A DNA stretch of 52,657 nucleotides from Zygnema circumcarinatum (Eukaryota > Streptophyta > Zygnematophyceae > Zygnematales > Zygnemataceae). Location: positions 2,688,234-2,740,890 of the forward strand of contig CM074813.1 in assembly GCA_037447605.1 (NCBI GenBank), written 5' to 3'. The position numbers and the translations under genes are program-made. This document shows positions 31,549-42,173 of this stretch, in pieces; within the stretch, counting starts at the first letter, position 1; each line of letters opens with the position of its first letter. Under the pieces are notes generated by a model. That model searched no databases, had not been told where the DNA came from, and saw only the letters and a program-made list of their open reading frames with translations.

Positions 31549-34230
31549 TCTCTCCTCTCTCTTTTTCTCTCTCTCCTCTCTCTTTTTCTCTCTCTCGCTC
31601 TCCTTGCCAAACAGCGCTTTAGATCGTTGTGGACCATTTCTTGCCTCAAACTTAGAACGAGTCGAATTTGCTTCTGATCTTGCTTTCCTTGGCGTGGATC
31701 TGCTCCGTTCTCTCTTCCTTTTTGAAATTCCGCAGCCCCAGGACGCCTATGGGTTGGAGAAGCTGGCCTCGGAGGAGCTCTGCAAGCACTACAATAAGGA
31801 CTTCGCGATTGAGTGCAGAATTGGCCGATTCCACAATATTTACGGCCCTTTCGGAACATGGAAGGGTAGGAAATCGATGATTCATTGATCTCGTTATATT
31901 TTAATCTCTTACCATAATGCTTTCCCCCAGTTTTGAAAGATGGTTTGGAAGTGTATGTGTTTGCCTTTGTTTTTTCTTAATATTCTGCCACCCCTCCTTT
32001 TTTCTGCAGGTGGTCGTGAGAAGGCTCCGGCTGCTTTTTGCCGCAAGGTGCTCACTTCGACCGACGCATTTGAAATGTGGGGAGACGGCAAGCAGACTCG
32101 CTCCTTCACCTTCATTGACGAGTGCGTGGAGGGAGTGCTCAGGTGAACTATCCCTCCCCCCTTCACTACATTGATGGGGACTGGTGCTAAATTTTAACTG
32201 AAATGAGGTGATCAAATGTCTGTGAAATTTTCTATGTTTTTGGCTTCTTTTTTTCCTCCATGATGCGGAATTGATTTTGTGTGATATCGTGAAGCTTTCA
32301 ATAGCTTGGTTTTCACAGTTTTTTCTTTGGTACATACAATGCGAGGTTGCCTTTTTTGGTTTGTTTTCTGCATTTGGTTGAGTTGGCTTGCGAGTGATGG
32401 AAGTTGGTCTCAACGTTTGAGTTTGTATTGAAAGTTTTTTAATAAATGCTACAAGAAGTATTTTAAAAGTTGCTGCCTCGCTGATGTGCGCAATGATTTA
32501 AAGTTATTTCTACGAGTTGTTAAAACGTACGTGATTGCTTATCAAAGATGTGTGAAAGTGAATCTAAAGAGCTTCTAGGAGACATGTACACATGTAATTG
32601 TTCTGTGATATTATTTTCTGAAAGGTACTGTGATGCTTCTTGTAATCTTAATTGAACCCCCTCCATGCTACTCTCATAGTAATGCAGGAAATAGCCCAAA
32701 ATGAATGAAGCTCAAAAAATGATTTCCAAACGTAACCTTAAAGTGATGTCACCGCCCGCTGTGATGTAACGCCTGCTTCAAAAAGTGACTTTCTTGCTGC
32801 TGTGTACTTACCCTCCCTCATCCACACCCCAAAACTCAACCTCAAAATCCAACCCCTCTCTCTCTCTCTCTAACCAATCGTCGCCCTTCGCAATCAGTAC
32901 CCACAACCAACTAGTGCCCCCACGACCAACAATCATTGCCTTGCCCACGTTGACCTCCAATGATTGCAGGTTGACCAAGTCTGACTTCCGCGAGCCGGTG
33001 AACATCGGCAGCGATGAGGGCGTGAGCATGAACCAAATGGCGGAGATGGTGATGGCCATCGAGGGCAAGGCCATGCCCATCAACCACATCCCCGGACCCG
33101 AGGGCGTGCGCGGCCGCAACTCCGACAACACGCTCATCAAGGAGAAGCTCGGATGGGCGCCCTCCATGAAGCTCAAGGTGGGGAGGGAGGGGGGAGGGAG
33201 GGGGGAGGGAGGGGGGAGGGAGGGAGGGGGGAGGGAGGGGGAGGGGAGGGAGGAGGGAGGGGAGGGAGGGAGGGAGGGAGGGAGGGGGAGGGAGGGAGGG
33301 GGGGAGGGGGGGAGGGAGGGGGGAGGGAGGGAGGGGGGGAGGGAGGGGGAGGGAGGGGGGAGGGAGGAGGGAGGGAGGGGGAAGGCAGAAGAGGCGGGAG
33401 GGACGCGAGGGTGAGGGGAAGGAGAGAGGGAAATGGGAGAGGGATGTGGCGGAGAAGAGAAACGGGAGGAAGGTGGGGAGAAGAGGGAGGGGCGTGAGAG
33501 GGTGGGAGAGGGGGAACGGCGGGGAAGTTCATGGTGGATATTTTTTGGCCCCTTTCTTAAATTCTGTTTAGTTTGGTGGTTTGGTTAAGCTTTTAAGGGC
33601 TGTTTTTTTCCATGTGCGTGTTCTCTGTTAAGGGAGGGTTGATGGAGGGTTGAGGGAGGGGAGAGAGAAAGGAAGTTACAGGTTCTTTCGTTTTCCCTTT
33701 CATGTGGTGGATTGGTTGAGGGGCTGGAAACATTTTCTTGATTTTTGTCAAGTGTCTGGATGCTGTTCAGAAGGGCTGAAGAATGTGGATGGCCAGCTTT
33801 CAAATAAAAAGAATCAGGCAATTCAGTATTTTTATTTCAGTTATTGGTTCCCTTGTGTGAATCCTTATCTTTTTGGCTGAACGATCTTTTATCGTCTCTT
33901 TCTTGTGTCTTTGAGCTTTAACGTAACTTAGCTCTGAAGTCCAGTTTTTTCAGCGCTCCAACCTTTAACCTTCTGAATGCTTGCTTTAGTTCCTCTGTTT
34001 TCGGGACGCTTTGCTTTTGCTCCTGAGCAGAAAGTGATGTTAAGATGAATGGAGTGGTGGGTTTTTGGGTTCAGGACGGCCTGGCCATTACCTACATGTG
34101 GATCAAGGAGCAGCTCGAGAAGGAGAAGGCGGCGGGCAGCGATTGGAGCGAATATCAGTCGTCGAAGGTCTGCTCGACTTCGGCTCCCGTGGTGCTCGGC
34201 TCCCTCAGGAAGAAGGACGGAGAGGAGTAG
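30834..34230 (+). CDS. GME: GDP-mannose 3,5-epimerase
   Basis: GME converts GDP-D-mannose to GDP-L-galactose/gulose, a cytosolic step of plant ascorbate and cell-wall sugar synthesis. Six exons (30834-31216, 31322-31418, 31736-31865, 32010-32142, 32970-33177, 34075-34230) join exactly to 368 aa; the Arabidopsis enzyme has 377. It is an extended SDR: the dinucleotide-binding ISVTGAGGFIASHLARRL near residue 22, NLAADMGGMGFIQSNHS, SSACIYPEF with the catalytic Cys (C136), the YxxxK pair in DAYGLEK (Y165, K169), NIYGPFGTWKG and GGREKAPAAFCRKV with the second acid/base Lys (K208). The ending is GSLRKKDGEE. The ATG is in GCCATGG after a CT-rich leader. The donor after 31418 (GTCCGT) is unusual. Intron 5 begins with a GGGAGG tract. 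No damage seen. Confidence 0.97.
33178..33395 (+). repeat. GGGAGG tract at the start of epimerase intron 5
   Basis: Begins at the first bases of the intron (exon ends 33177) and runs about 215 bases as GGGAGGG repeats, with strong quadruplex potential on the transcript strand. Confidence 0.88.
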
Positions 34231-35683
34231 AGAGAGAGAGGGAGAGGGAGAGGGAGAGGGAGAGGAAACAGACCTCAGTGATGGAGGGAGAGAGGGAAGG
34301 GAGAGGGATGGGAGTGACGGGAAGGAGGTGAGTTGAAGGGAGACAGGGAGAGAGGGGGGTGGAGTGGCCGCTTCTTTCACTTCCTTCGGAGGGAAGATGA
34401 GCGAGAAGTGGTCACGAAGCGAGTTAGAGAACGTGGAGCGAAGATGAGAGTAGTGAGTCAAATTAAAGTGAGTCAAAATGAACCAATGGGAAGAGGAGCA
34501 GAGGTAGATGTAATGTATGTGCGGAATAGGAGCGCCACATTTCTTAGGTAGGGTAGGTAGGGCCTTGATTGGACAGGGCAGAAATGTGTTAAATATGGCG
34601 GAGATGCGGATTTTTGGGCAGACCAGCATTGGGGGGGAAGGGGTTCTGATGGTTCACATTTGTACTTAGTTGATTAAACGAATATTTGTTATTTACTTGC
34701 CTCGTCGCCTTCGAAAATTGATGTGGTGGGAGTGATGTAGGAGTCGCAGTTAAGTCGCGAATATTGGTCGCCGAGAAGGCTATTCTGAACTACTCCTGAC
34801 CGGAGACCGGAGGTCAGGATTATTTAACCAGATTCCTAATTCCTAACTGGGGGCTGTTGCTAACTAAACGATTCTAACCAACAGGAGAATTTTTAACCAC
34901 GGTATGTGCTGACTAACATGTGACTGGCAACAGGAAAATGAAGGTGAATGCCAGGAAGATGCTTCTGATGCGTTGGACTTAGTGATTGAGAATCCTTTGA
35001 AATGGTTAAGGCACAGTCGATGACTATGACATTTCCCTTCAGGAATCAACTGCAGTAAGAAACTTCCCTCTAACAATCAGGAACCCCTCGTATCATATAA
35101 GCCGCCACTAAAGAAATGAGCCTCATGAAGGTCTCATCTCACTATCAGCAACTCTATTCTGAGTGACATCGCCATGGTTAGGCAGGTCGAGGTCTAATTC
35201 TCCGTACTCATCATGAACACCGAAGCGAGGAGGGCAGTGGCGGAGGTTGAATTTTTATTTTATTTTTATGTATGTAGTTTAGCTATTTCAGTGTTGTCTG
35301 CTGCGGCTGATCACTTGAAGGGCAGCTCGAGGTGAGAGAGGAGAGAGAGAGAGAGTGAGAGCTCGAGGGGTTTTCGTGGGAAGTTAGTCCAGTAAGAAAG
35401 GGTTTTAGGGCGCAAGTGAAAGATACGGATGGACGTCCCTGAACCCACATCCGAACGAGAGGGAGGGAGGGGGGAGGGAAGGAGAGGGGGGGGCGGGTGG
35501 GGGAGGGGAAGAGGTAGTGGGAGAGGAGAGGGAGAGGAGAGGGATTTGTCCAGAGAATATGCAGCAATGGGGTTAAAAAGGACAATGAAATTCTTGCCTT
35601 GGTATGCCAAAAACGTTCCCCAAATGACAACGCGATCTTTCCACAATCCAGAAAGTACATTTTCAAATTAAAAGAAAAATAGG
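34231..35683. other. Downstream of the epimerase gene; no gene seen
   Basis: Starts with a GA tract in the likely 3' UTR (34231-34330). A further purine-rich stretch lies at about 35330-35545. Open frames are short and unrecognised. Confidence 0.5.
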
Positions 35684-36320
35684 AAAATGATACAGCGGCC
35701 CCACTTTTTGGATATCGGCGCCCTCTTTTGGGAAAAATTGTACTTTTTTTTTTGGCTAATCACCCCCCCCCCCCCCTTGGATCTTTCGGGAGGAGAGACC
35801 TTGTAGACAATCGGACCCCGCGCCTCGCGCGCAGGATCCGACCGTGCACCGACGTACGGCGCCGCGCATCGCGGCGTGGCCCGCGAGATGCGGCGAGCCT
35901 ACGGAAAAGTTGCACAGTTCGGACCAGTGGATCGGCAACCATTGGACAACCATTGGATGGCAATGGTTGGACGTCTACTGGTTGGCAACCAGTCGAATGG
36001 TTGTTTCGGTCCGCAACCACTGGTTGGCAACCAGTCGAATGGTTGTTTCGATCCGGCGGCACTGGTTGGCAACCAGTCGAATGGAATGGTTGCCAACCAG
36101 TGGCATCCACTGGTTCCAAACCAGTCAAATGGTTGTTTCGGTCCGCAACCACTGGTTGCCAACCAGTCGACTGGTTTGTCTAATGGTCCGATCTGTGAAA
36201 AGTTGTCCTCACCTGACCCTTTTGGGTCAGAGGTTGCCACGTGGCAGTCTGCCATTGGTTAGCCCTGCTGCCGGTCCCCCATGCCGATACAGTGGACCCC
36301 CATAATATTTTCCACCTTGT
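35684..36320 (+). repeat. Dispersed repeat family, copy 1
   Basis: Starts with GATACAGCGGCCCCACTTTT and ends near GATACAGTGGACCCCCATAA. It shares long stretches with 36600-37072 (inverted), 37420-37873 (direct) and 52430-52657 (inverted), for example GGATCTTTCGGGAGGAGAGA and CCTGACCCTTTTGGGTCAGA. It is interrupted by the element at 35913-36197. No coding capacity seen; probably a non-autonomous mobile element. Confidence 0.75.
35913..36197. mobile_element. hAT-like MITE built of palindromic units
   Basis: A 285-bp insertion with terminal inverted repeats CACAGTTCGGACCA and TGGTCCGATCTGTG (13 of 14 pairs) and an exact 8-bp target duplication AAAAGTTG (35905-35912 and 36198-36205). The other family copies lack it, which gives the empty site. 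The 8-bp duplication is characteristic of hAT transposons. The inside is a tandem array of about 42-bp units centred on the near-perfect palindrome ACTGGTTGGCAACCAGT. Non-coding. Confidence 0.8.
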
Positions 36321-36599
36321 ACAGTGCGTCCCCAAGAAATTCCCGATTTTGATTTTGATTTTGATCCCGAGTCCCCGATTTAGCCGAAACCACCTTTTTG
36401 TACGATAACTCAATGTTAACGTATTAGGGGTGTTAACCTAACCTGACCTATTCTCCAATACAAAATCTGTTAATCGAAACGGATTTCAAACATGGGTCAC
36501 GCTTTAGATCTGTACGGTAAGTACGAATAAAATCTCTAAGTCGTACGGTATACGTACGCCACCAATAAGAGCTCGTGTATCTAAATCACGGTACGATAC

Positions 36600-37072
36600 G
36601 ATACGATACGATACGTACGAACAGACATTGAACTCTAACATAATACCGCTCGCCTATTGGTAACACGGACCTTGTATTTGCAAATTACAATATTTTCGCC
36701 CAGTATTTGCTGAAACCATGGCGAAAATATTATGGGGGTCCACTGTATCGGCATGGGGGACCGGCAGCAGGGCTGTCCAATGGCAGACTGCCACGTGGCA
36801 ACATCTGACCCAAATGGGTCAGGTGAGGACAACGTTTCCGTAGGCTCGCCGCATCTCGCGGGCCACGCCGCGATGCGCGGCGCCGTACGTCGGTGCACAG
36901 TCGGATCCTGCGCGCGAGGCGCGGGGTCCGATTGTCTACAAGATCTCTCCTCCCGAAAGATCCAAGGGGGGGGATGATTAGCCAGAAAAAAAAGTACAAT
37001 TTTTTCCCAGAAGGGGCGCCGATATCCAAAAAGTGGGGCCGCTGTATCATTTTCCAAAATGATGGACGCTCG
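36600..37072 (-). repeat. Dispersed repeat family, copy 2 (inverted)
   Basis: Reverse-oriented copy without the MITE. With copy 3 it forms a long inverted repeat with arms of about 450-470 bp around a 347-bp centre. Its outer end carries a GATAC pentamer run (about 36590-36616). Confidence 0.8.
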
Positions 37073-37419
37073 CCCTTTTTTGGATATCCTTTCCCCCTGA
37101 TTTCTTTTTGAGAGGCAAAAATATGTTAGTGCCTGCCCGAATCCGCTCGGAGCGGAAGATCCGTCCGCCTCGCAAGTGCGTCTGCGCGCTTCCTTCACAC
37201 TTGCGGTGAATCTCAGCCGTCTCTCTCCCAGATCGCACCACGGCAACCGTTCGATCTGCAGTCGGGCTCGGTTCCTGTGAATGGCACGCGCCCACGTGTC
37301 TCGGTATGACGGTCAGACGGTAAGTTCGCGGACGGCACGCGAAAGCTGAAATTTCTGGATTCTCTTTCCACATCGGCAGTAAGGAAAGTGGGGTTCTCCG
37401 ATACCTTTAACAAGGAAAA

Positions 37420-37873
37420 AAAAAGGAAAATGATACAGGCGCCCCACTTCTTGGATATCCGCGCCCCCTTTCGGGAAAAAAGCTGTACTTTCATTTTGGC
37501 TAATCACGCCCCCCCCTTGGATCTTTCGGGAGGAGAGATCTTGTAGACAATCGGACCCCGCGCCTCGCGCGCAGGATCCGACTGTGCACCCACGTACGGC
37601 GCCGCGCATCGCGGCGCGGCCCGCGAGATGCGGCGAGCCTACGGAAACGTTGTCCTCACCTGACCCTTTTGGGTCAGAGGTTGCAACGTGGCAGTCTACC
37701 ATTGGACAGCCCTGCTGCCGGTCCCCCATGCCGATACAGTGGACCCCCATAATATTTTCGCCATGGTTTTTGCAAATACTGGGCGAAAATATTGCAATTT
37801 GCAAATATAAGGTCCGTGTTACCAATAGGCGAGCGGTATTATGTTAGAGTTCATGTCTGTCCGTACGTATCGT
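37420..37873 (+). repeat. Dispersed repeat family, copy 3
   Basis: Direct-oriented copy matching the mirror image of 36600-37072 out to GTTACCAATAGGCGAGCGGT and the CGTACGTATCG stretch. Confidence 0.8.
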
Positions 37874-37880
37874 ATTGTAA

Positions 37881-38052
37881 GAATCATTGGAACCATTGGC
37901 AATGGTTCCAATGATTGTTCCAATGGCAACCATTGGATGCCAATGGTTGCCAATAATTGCAATGGTAGCCACTCATTGGATCGTCCAATCATTGCCGTAG
38001 ATGCCAATGGTTGGTTGTCCAATGTTTGCCTCTCTAAATGGTCCGACCTGTG
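37881..38052. repeat. CCAATGG palindrome array with one MITE-type end
   Basis: Overlapping hairpins of CCATTGGCAATGG type, including a 33-base palindrome with 16-base arms (37883-37915). The right end reads TGGTCCGACCTGTG (38039-38052), matching the terminal repeat of the MITE at 35913. No matching left end is visible, so this looks like a truncated relative. Confidence 0.6.
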
Positions 38053-39185
38053 GACCTTGCCCCGAAGCTGTACCGAACCGAATCCGTTCTTTCGAACCGA
38101 AACCGTCCACCCTCAACCGACCCAACTGTAACGGGCCAAAGTCAATGCAACCGAAATAGACAGGGCCCAAAGCCGGATCCACTTGATCCACTGTCCAATG
38201 GCGCTCAAGATCAACTTCTCCTGGAGCAACAAAATCAAGATCAGCAGATACTGTGCCCTGGATCAACGGTGGACCCCACTCTGTCACGAGTGGACTCAGC
38301 GGCGATCGCGATTCGGCCCATCCCTTATCGCTCCGCCGCGCGGCCAATCACAGGCGCCGTATTATCTCCTTTGGGGGCTCTGCGGCCGCCACGTGGCACC
38401 CCACTGCGCAGCCATAGCCCCCGCCTCTCCTACCACGGCTCTGCTCTCACTCCCTCTCTCCCTCACTCTCTCACGCACACACTATCTCACTCTCTCTCGG
38501 TAGTGTGGGCGTCTGCTCCATTGAAGGGAAGCTTGAAGGAGGTGAGTCACAGCATCAGGGATTTGGAGGCGGCGTTGGGAACTGCTGAAGCATTATCCAA
38601 TATGTCGATGAGTTTATAGTTCAGGAAGTGCTGGGTGTGGTTCTGAGGCTGAAGGGTTGAGCTTAGAATTAGGGTGGAGGTGAGAGTGGAGGTGGGATGT
38701 GCAGGAGAGCTGGAGTCTGGCAGGGCCGCAATGGCTGTAGGTCTGTAGTGATTTTTTGTTCAGGTTCGGTTGCAGGCGCTGTTTGGGTAACTAAGAATGT
38801 CTATGTCTATGTCTTTTAATAGGTTACGGAACCCGTTGTTTGACTTGTGGAGTGTCTTTGGAAATTGGAGAACAGAGAGAAGGACTCGAGGTTATAATGC
38901 TTAAAATGCAGCGATGCAATACCTGTCTAGATACCTGTTGTACAATCCTAGGACAGACCGAATATGGCGATTACAGATGTAGTACCTGACAGTCATTTCT
39001 CTTCGGGAGGGAGAGCGAGAGGGAGGGAGAGGGCGCGAGAGAGAGGGAATGAGAGGTTTCTGCCTACGCCTCTCATGTCAACAGACCACCTCTTTCTGCA
39101 ACCTTCCATATAACCTTCCATATGGACGTCTGAATAAGCCTTTTACTGAGTTCCCTCCAAGCGTATGTGTTCTGCAGTAACAACC
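38053..39185. other. Region upstream of psbQ
   Basis: Contains GCCACGTGGC at 38388-38397 and a CT tract. A short open stretch ending at 38619 (KGSLKEVSHSIRDLEAALG, then a TAG) has helix-like composition but no support. The psbQ promoter should lie in the last few hundred bases; I see no clear TATA box. Confidence 0.4.
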
Positions 39186-40140
39186 ATGGCTGCGACTATG
39201 GCTGCTGCATGCATCGCTCCCGCGAGCCTCGGCTCCAAGGCCGAGATCGTCCCCGGCCTGAAGGCCTCCAGCGTCTCCTGCAAGGCTTCCAGAGTCGCCG
39301 TTGTGAGGGCGCAGCAGGAGGAGGCTGCCCCCGCAGTGCAGAGCAGGAGGGCCATGCTCAGCCTCTTCGCTGCCTCTGTGGCGGCGGGAGCCATGGTCTC
39401 CCAGGCTCAAGCCGACCCCCTCGGAATCAAGTTGGAAGGCCCTCCTCCCCCCATTGGTGGCCTGCGTAAGTTCGACCTCTCTCTCTCTCTCTGTGTCTCT
39501 CTCATAGCACTTCAGGATTCTAGGTTGGATTTGTTTAGGGTCTGAGAATAAATGCTGCTTACATGTTGTTTTATGCTTGGTGTTGCGGCTGATTTGTTTT
39601 GCACTGTGATTTGTTGCAGCCGGAACCGACAGCTCTGACCAGGCTCGCGACACAGACGCTCCCTTGAAGGAGCGTTTCTACATTCAGCCATTGACTCCCA
39701 CGGAAGCCATTGAGCGTGCCAAGGAGTCCGCCGCCCAGATCATCGCTGTGAAGGGTTTGATAGAGAAGAAGGCGTGGCCGTATGTCCAGAACGACCTGAG
39801 GAGCAAGGCCGGCTACTTGCGGTATGACCTTACCACAGTCATCAACGCGAAGCCAAAGGACGAGAAGAAGGAGCTCACCGCCCTTGCTAACAAGTTGTAC
39901 GACAGCATTGCCGATGTAAGTGTTCTTTGTAAACTGTCTTTCTTTCTGTTTTTTCGGGCAGTGGTGATTCAAGAAATGGGGGTGAGTCGGCTCTTTTTAA
40001 TGTGAATGCTATGGTGTGGGCTGGTCTATTGGACTGTGCAGTTGGATTATGCTGCCCGAGTGAAGAGTCTCGAGAAGGCCACCAAGTCGTACGATGAGAC
40101 CGTGAAGCTCCTCAACGACGTGCTCAGCAAGGCCGCTTAA
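39186..40140 (+). CDS. psbQ: PsbQ, oxygen-evolving enhancer protein 3 of photosystem II (precursor)
   Basis: PsbQ is the lumenal 16-17 kDa extrinsic protein that stabilises the Mn4CaO5 water-splitting site of photosystem II. Exons 39186-39465, 39620-39915 and 40042-40140 join in phase to 224 aa. Residues 1-about 50 form an Ala/Ser-rich chloroplast transit peptide. SRR at 53-55 followed by [15 protein letters not shown] and the AQA cleavage site (74-76) is a Tat-type thylakoid signal, leaving a mature protein of about 148 aa. Mature landmarks are [43 protein letters not shown] and KPKDEKKEL. These closely match land-plant PsbQ and place the organism in the streptophyte line. ATG 39186 (ACCATGG) is preferred to an in-frame ATG at 39165. 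Intron 1 has a CT tract 12 bases after the donor. Confidence 0.97.
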
Positions 40141-40740
40141 GTTGCCTGTTTTAGATTGTTCACTTTTATTGAATGAATGCCGCAGTGAAGGTAGATATGT
40201 ACCCCAGTTTTCCCGCCGCCTTGCGGAAGGTTGTAGGTGAAGTCTGATATTAGGTCTCGGGTCTTGCACCGGCAGCAGCCGCCTGCATGCTCTGTTTATA
40301 GGATGTTAAGGGCGGGAGGTCCTCAGCGCCGGACTGGTCGCTGGCGCTTGTTGGAATGAAGCATCCCTGCAATGGATACTTCGGAGTTTGTCGACCACTC
40401 GGGAGAAGGCTCGCATCGCTTTTGTGTGTTGTTGCCTGTATTTGCTTTCTTTGGTGCGTGGTTCTTTAATTTTTTAAGGGATTCCGCATATCCGCATGCA
40501 ACATATGAGCCCATTGAAGCCCATGATTTGAGTTCTTGAAGACTGCAGCAGTCCTGTAGGAGCTACCACCTTCAGATAACAGCTATATGATTTTAACATT
40601 GGCAATACTTTGGAAAGTATATAACCACTCCCCTTTTTTCTACTCAAAGAAGTAGATTATGGTCCTATTTAAGTCCCTCATGAATATGGTCTGTCGCCCA
40701 ACTTTCGAGTTCATAACGTCTGTTCTCCGAGCAGTGCAAT
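40141..40740. other. psbQ 3' region and spacer before the retrotransposon cluster
   Basis: Probable 3' UTR with a TTTATTGAATGAATGC stretch at about 40166, then unique sequence. No gene seen. Confidence 0.5.
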
Positions 40741-40833
40741 GTGCGCGTCACATGCGGCGAGATGGTCGTCAAACTCAACTCCGCCGCCGAACCTCTCACA
40801 AGATTTCACGAGCTTGCAAACGAGCTCCTCCTT

Positions 40834-41330
40834 TCAGGCTTCCACCTTCCCCTCTGGCTGCTCCATGTAGATTTCCTCTGCAAGGTCTCCATACAAGAAC
40901 GCCGTTTTGATGTCCAGTTGATGGACCATCATCTCCGCTGAAGCAGCAATTGATATTAGTGCTCTCAAAGAATTAAATTTCACAACAGGGGTGAAAGTTT
41001 CAGAGTAGTCAATGCCCTCCTTTTGACTGTAGCCCTTTGCTACCAGCCGTGCTTTGTAACGGTCCACGCTCCCATCGGACTTCCTCTTGATCTTGAAGAT
41101 CCACTTACATCCTATCGCCTTCCTCCCCTTGGGCAGCTCTTCCAACTCTAAGTGCGGTTCTCAAGAAGACTATTCCACTCACTATCTATGGCCGCCTTCC
41201 AAAGGTCTGAATCCGCCCCTTCCAGCGCTTCTGGATAGGATTGAGGTTCAGACACACGTGCCATGTAGCAGTAGGCAATGCCGGCAAGGTCCGCAGAGTC
41301 CGAGGGTACACGATCCTGGGCATGCTTCCG
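40834..41330 (-). pseudogene. Copia-type reverse transcriptase fragment
   Basis: Minus-strand frames encode the start of the Ty1/copia RT domain: a YPEALEGADSDLWKAAIDSE stretch, the ELPKGRKAIGCKWIFKIKRK core, KARLVAKGYSQ and HQLDIKTAFLYGDL with the catalytic Asp region. There is a frameshift near 41150 and a stop after MEQPEGKVEA. The 5' side runs into the assembly gap. It is the remains of a retroelement, not a host gene. Confidence 0.88.
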
Positions 41331-41360
41331 CTGCGCCAAGCTGCGCGCAGGTCTACCAAA

Positions 41361-42173
41361 NNNNNNNNNNNNNNNNNNNNNNNNNNNNNNNNNNNNNNNN
41401 NNNNNNNNNNNNNNNNNNNNNNNNNNNNNNNNNNNNNNNNNNNNNNNNNNNNNNNNNNNNNNNNNNNNNNNNNNNNNNNNNNNNNNNNNNNNNNNNNNNN
41501 NNNNNNNNNNNNNNNNNNNNNNNNNNNNNNNNNNNNNNNNNNNNNNNNNNNNNNNNNNNNNNNNNNNNNNNNNNNNNNNNNNNNNNNNNNNNNNNNNNNN
41601 NNNNNNNNNNNNNNNNNNNNNNNNNNNNNNNNNNNNNNNNNNNNNNNNNNNNNNNNNNNNNNNNNNNNNNNNNNNNNNNNNNNNNNNNNNNNNNNNNNNN
41701 NNNNNNNNNNNNNNNNNNNNNNNNNNNNNNNNNNNNNNNNNNNNNNNNNNNNNNNNNNNNNNNNNNNNNNNNNNNNNNNNNNNNNNNNNNNNNNNNNNNN
41801 NNNNNNNNNNNNNNNNNNNNNNNNNNNNNNNNNNNNNNNNNNNNNNNNNNNNNNNNNNNNNNNNNNNNNNNNNNNNNNNNNNNNNNNNNNNNNNNNNNNN
41901 NNNNNNNNNNNNNNNNNNNNNNNNNNNNNNNNNNNNNNNNNNNNNNNNNNNNNNNNNNNNNNNNNNNNNNNNNNNNNNNNNNNNNNNNNNNNNNNNNNNN
42001 NNNNNNNNNNNNNNNNNNNNNNNNNNNNNNNNNNNNNNNNNNNNNNNNNNNNNNNNNNNNNNNNNNNNNNNNNNNNNNNNNNNNNNNNNNNNNNNNNNNN
42101 NNNNNNNNNNNNNNNNNNNNNNNNNNNNNNNNNNNNNNNNNNNNNNNNNNNNNNNNNNNNNNNNNNNNNNNNN
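41361..42173. other. Assembly gap (813 N)
   Basis: Unknown sequence within the retrotransposon cluster, so the relation between the RT fragment and the DNA at 42174 onward cannot be judged. Confidence 0.99.

Noticed and set aside
30771-31859. 362-codon minus-strand frame
   Set aside because: It is antisense to epimerase exons and their CT-rich leader and intron; Glu/Arg runs come from CT repeats read backwards.
9331-38397. G-box (CACGTG) as a shared regulator of all genes here
   Set aside because: Most genes have one within 1 kb upstream, but the count of about 19 in 52 kb is not far above the roughly 13 expected by chance, and several lie in repeats or coding exons.
38038-38619. 193-codon + frame upstream of psbQ
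   Set aside because: Mixed unrelated composition, no start context, no family and no splice continuity with psbQ.
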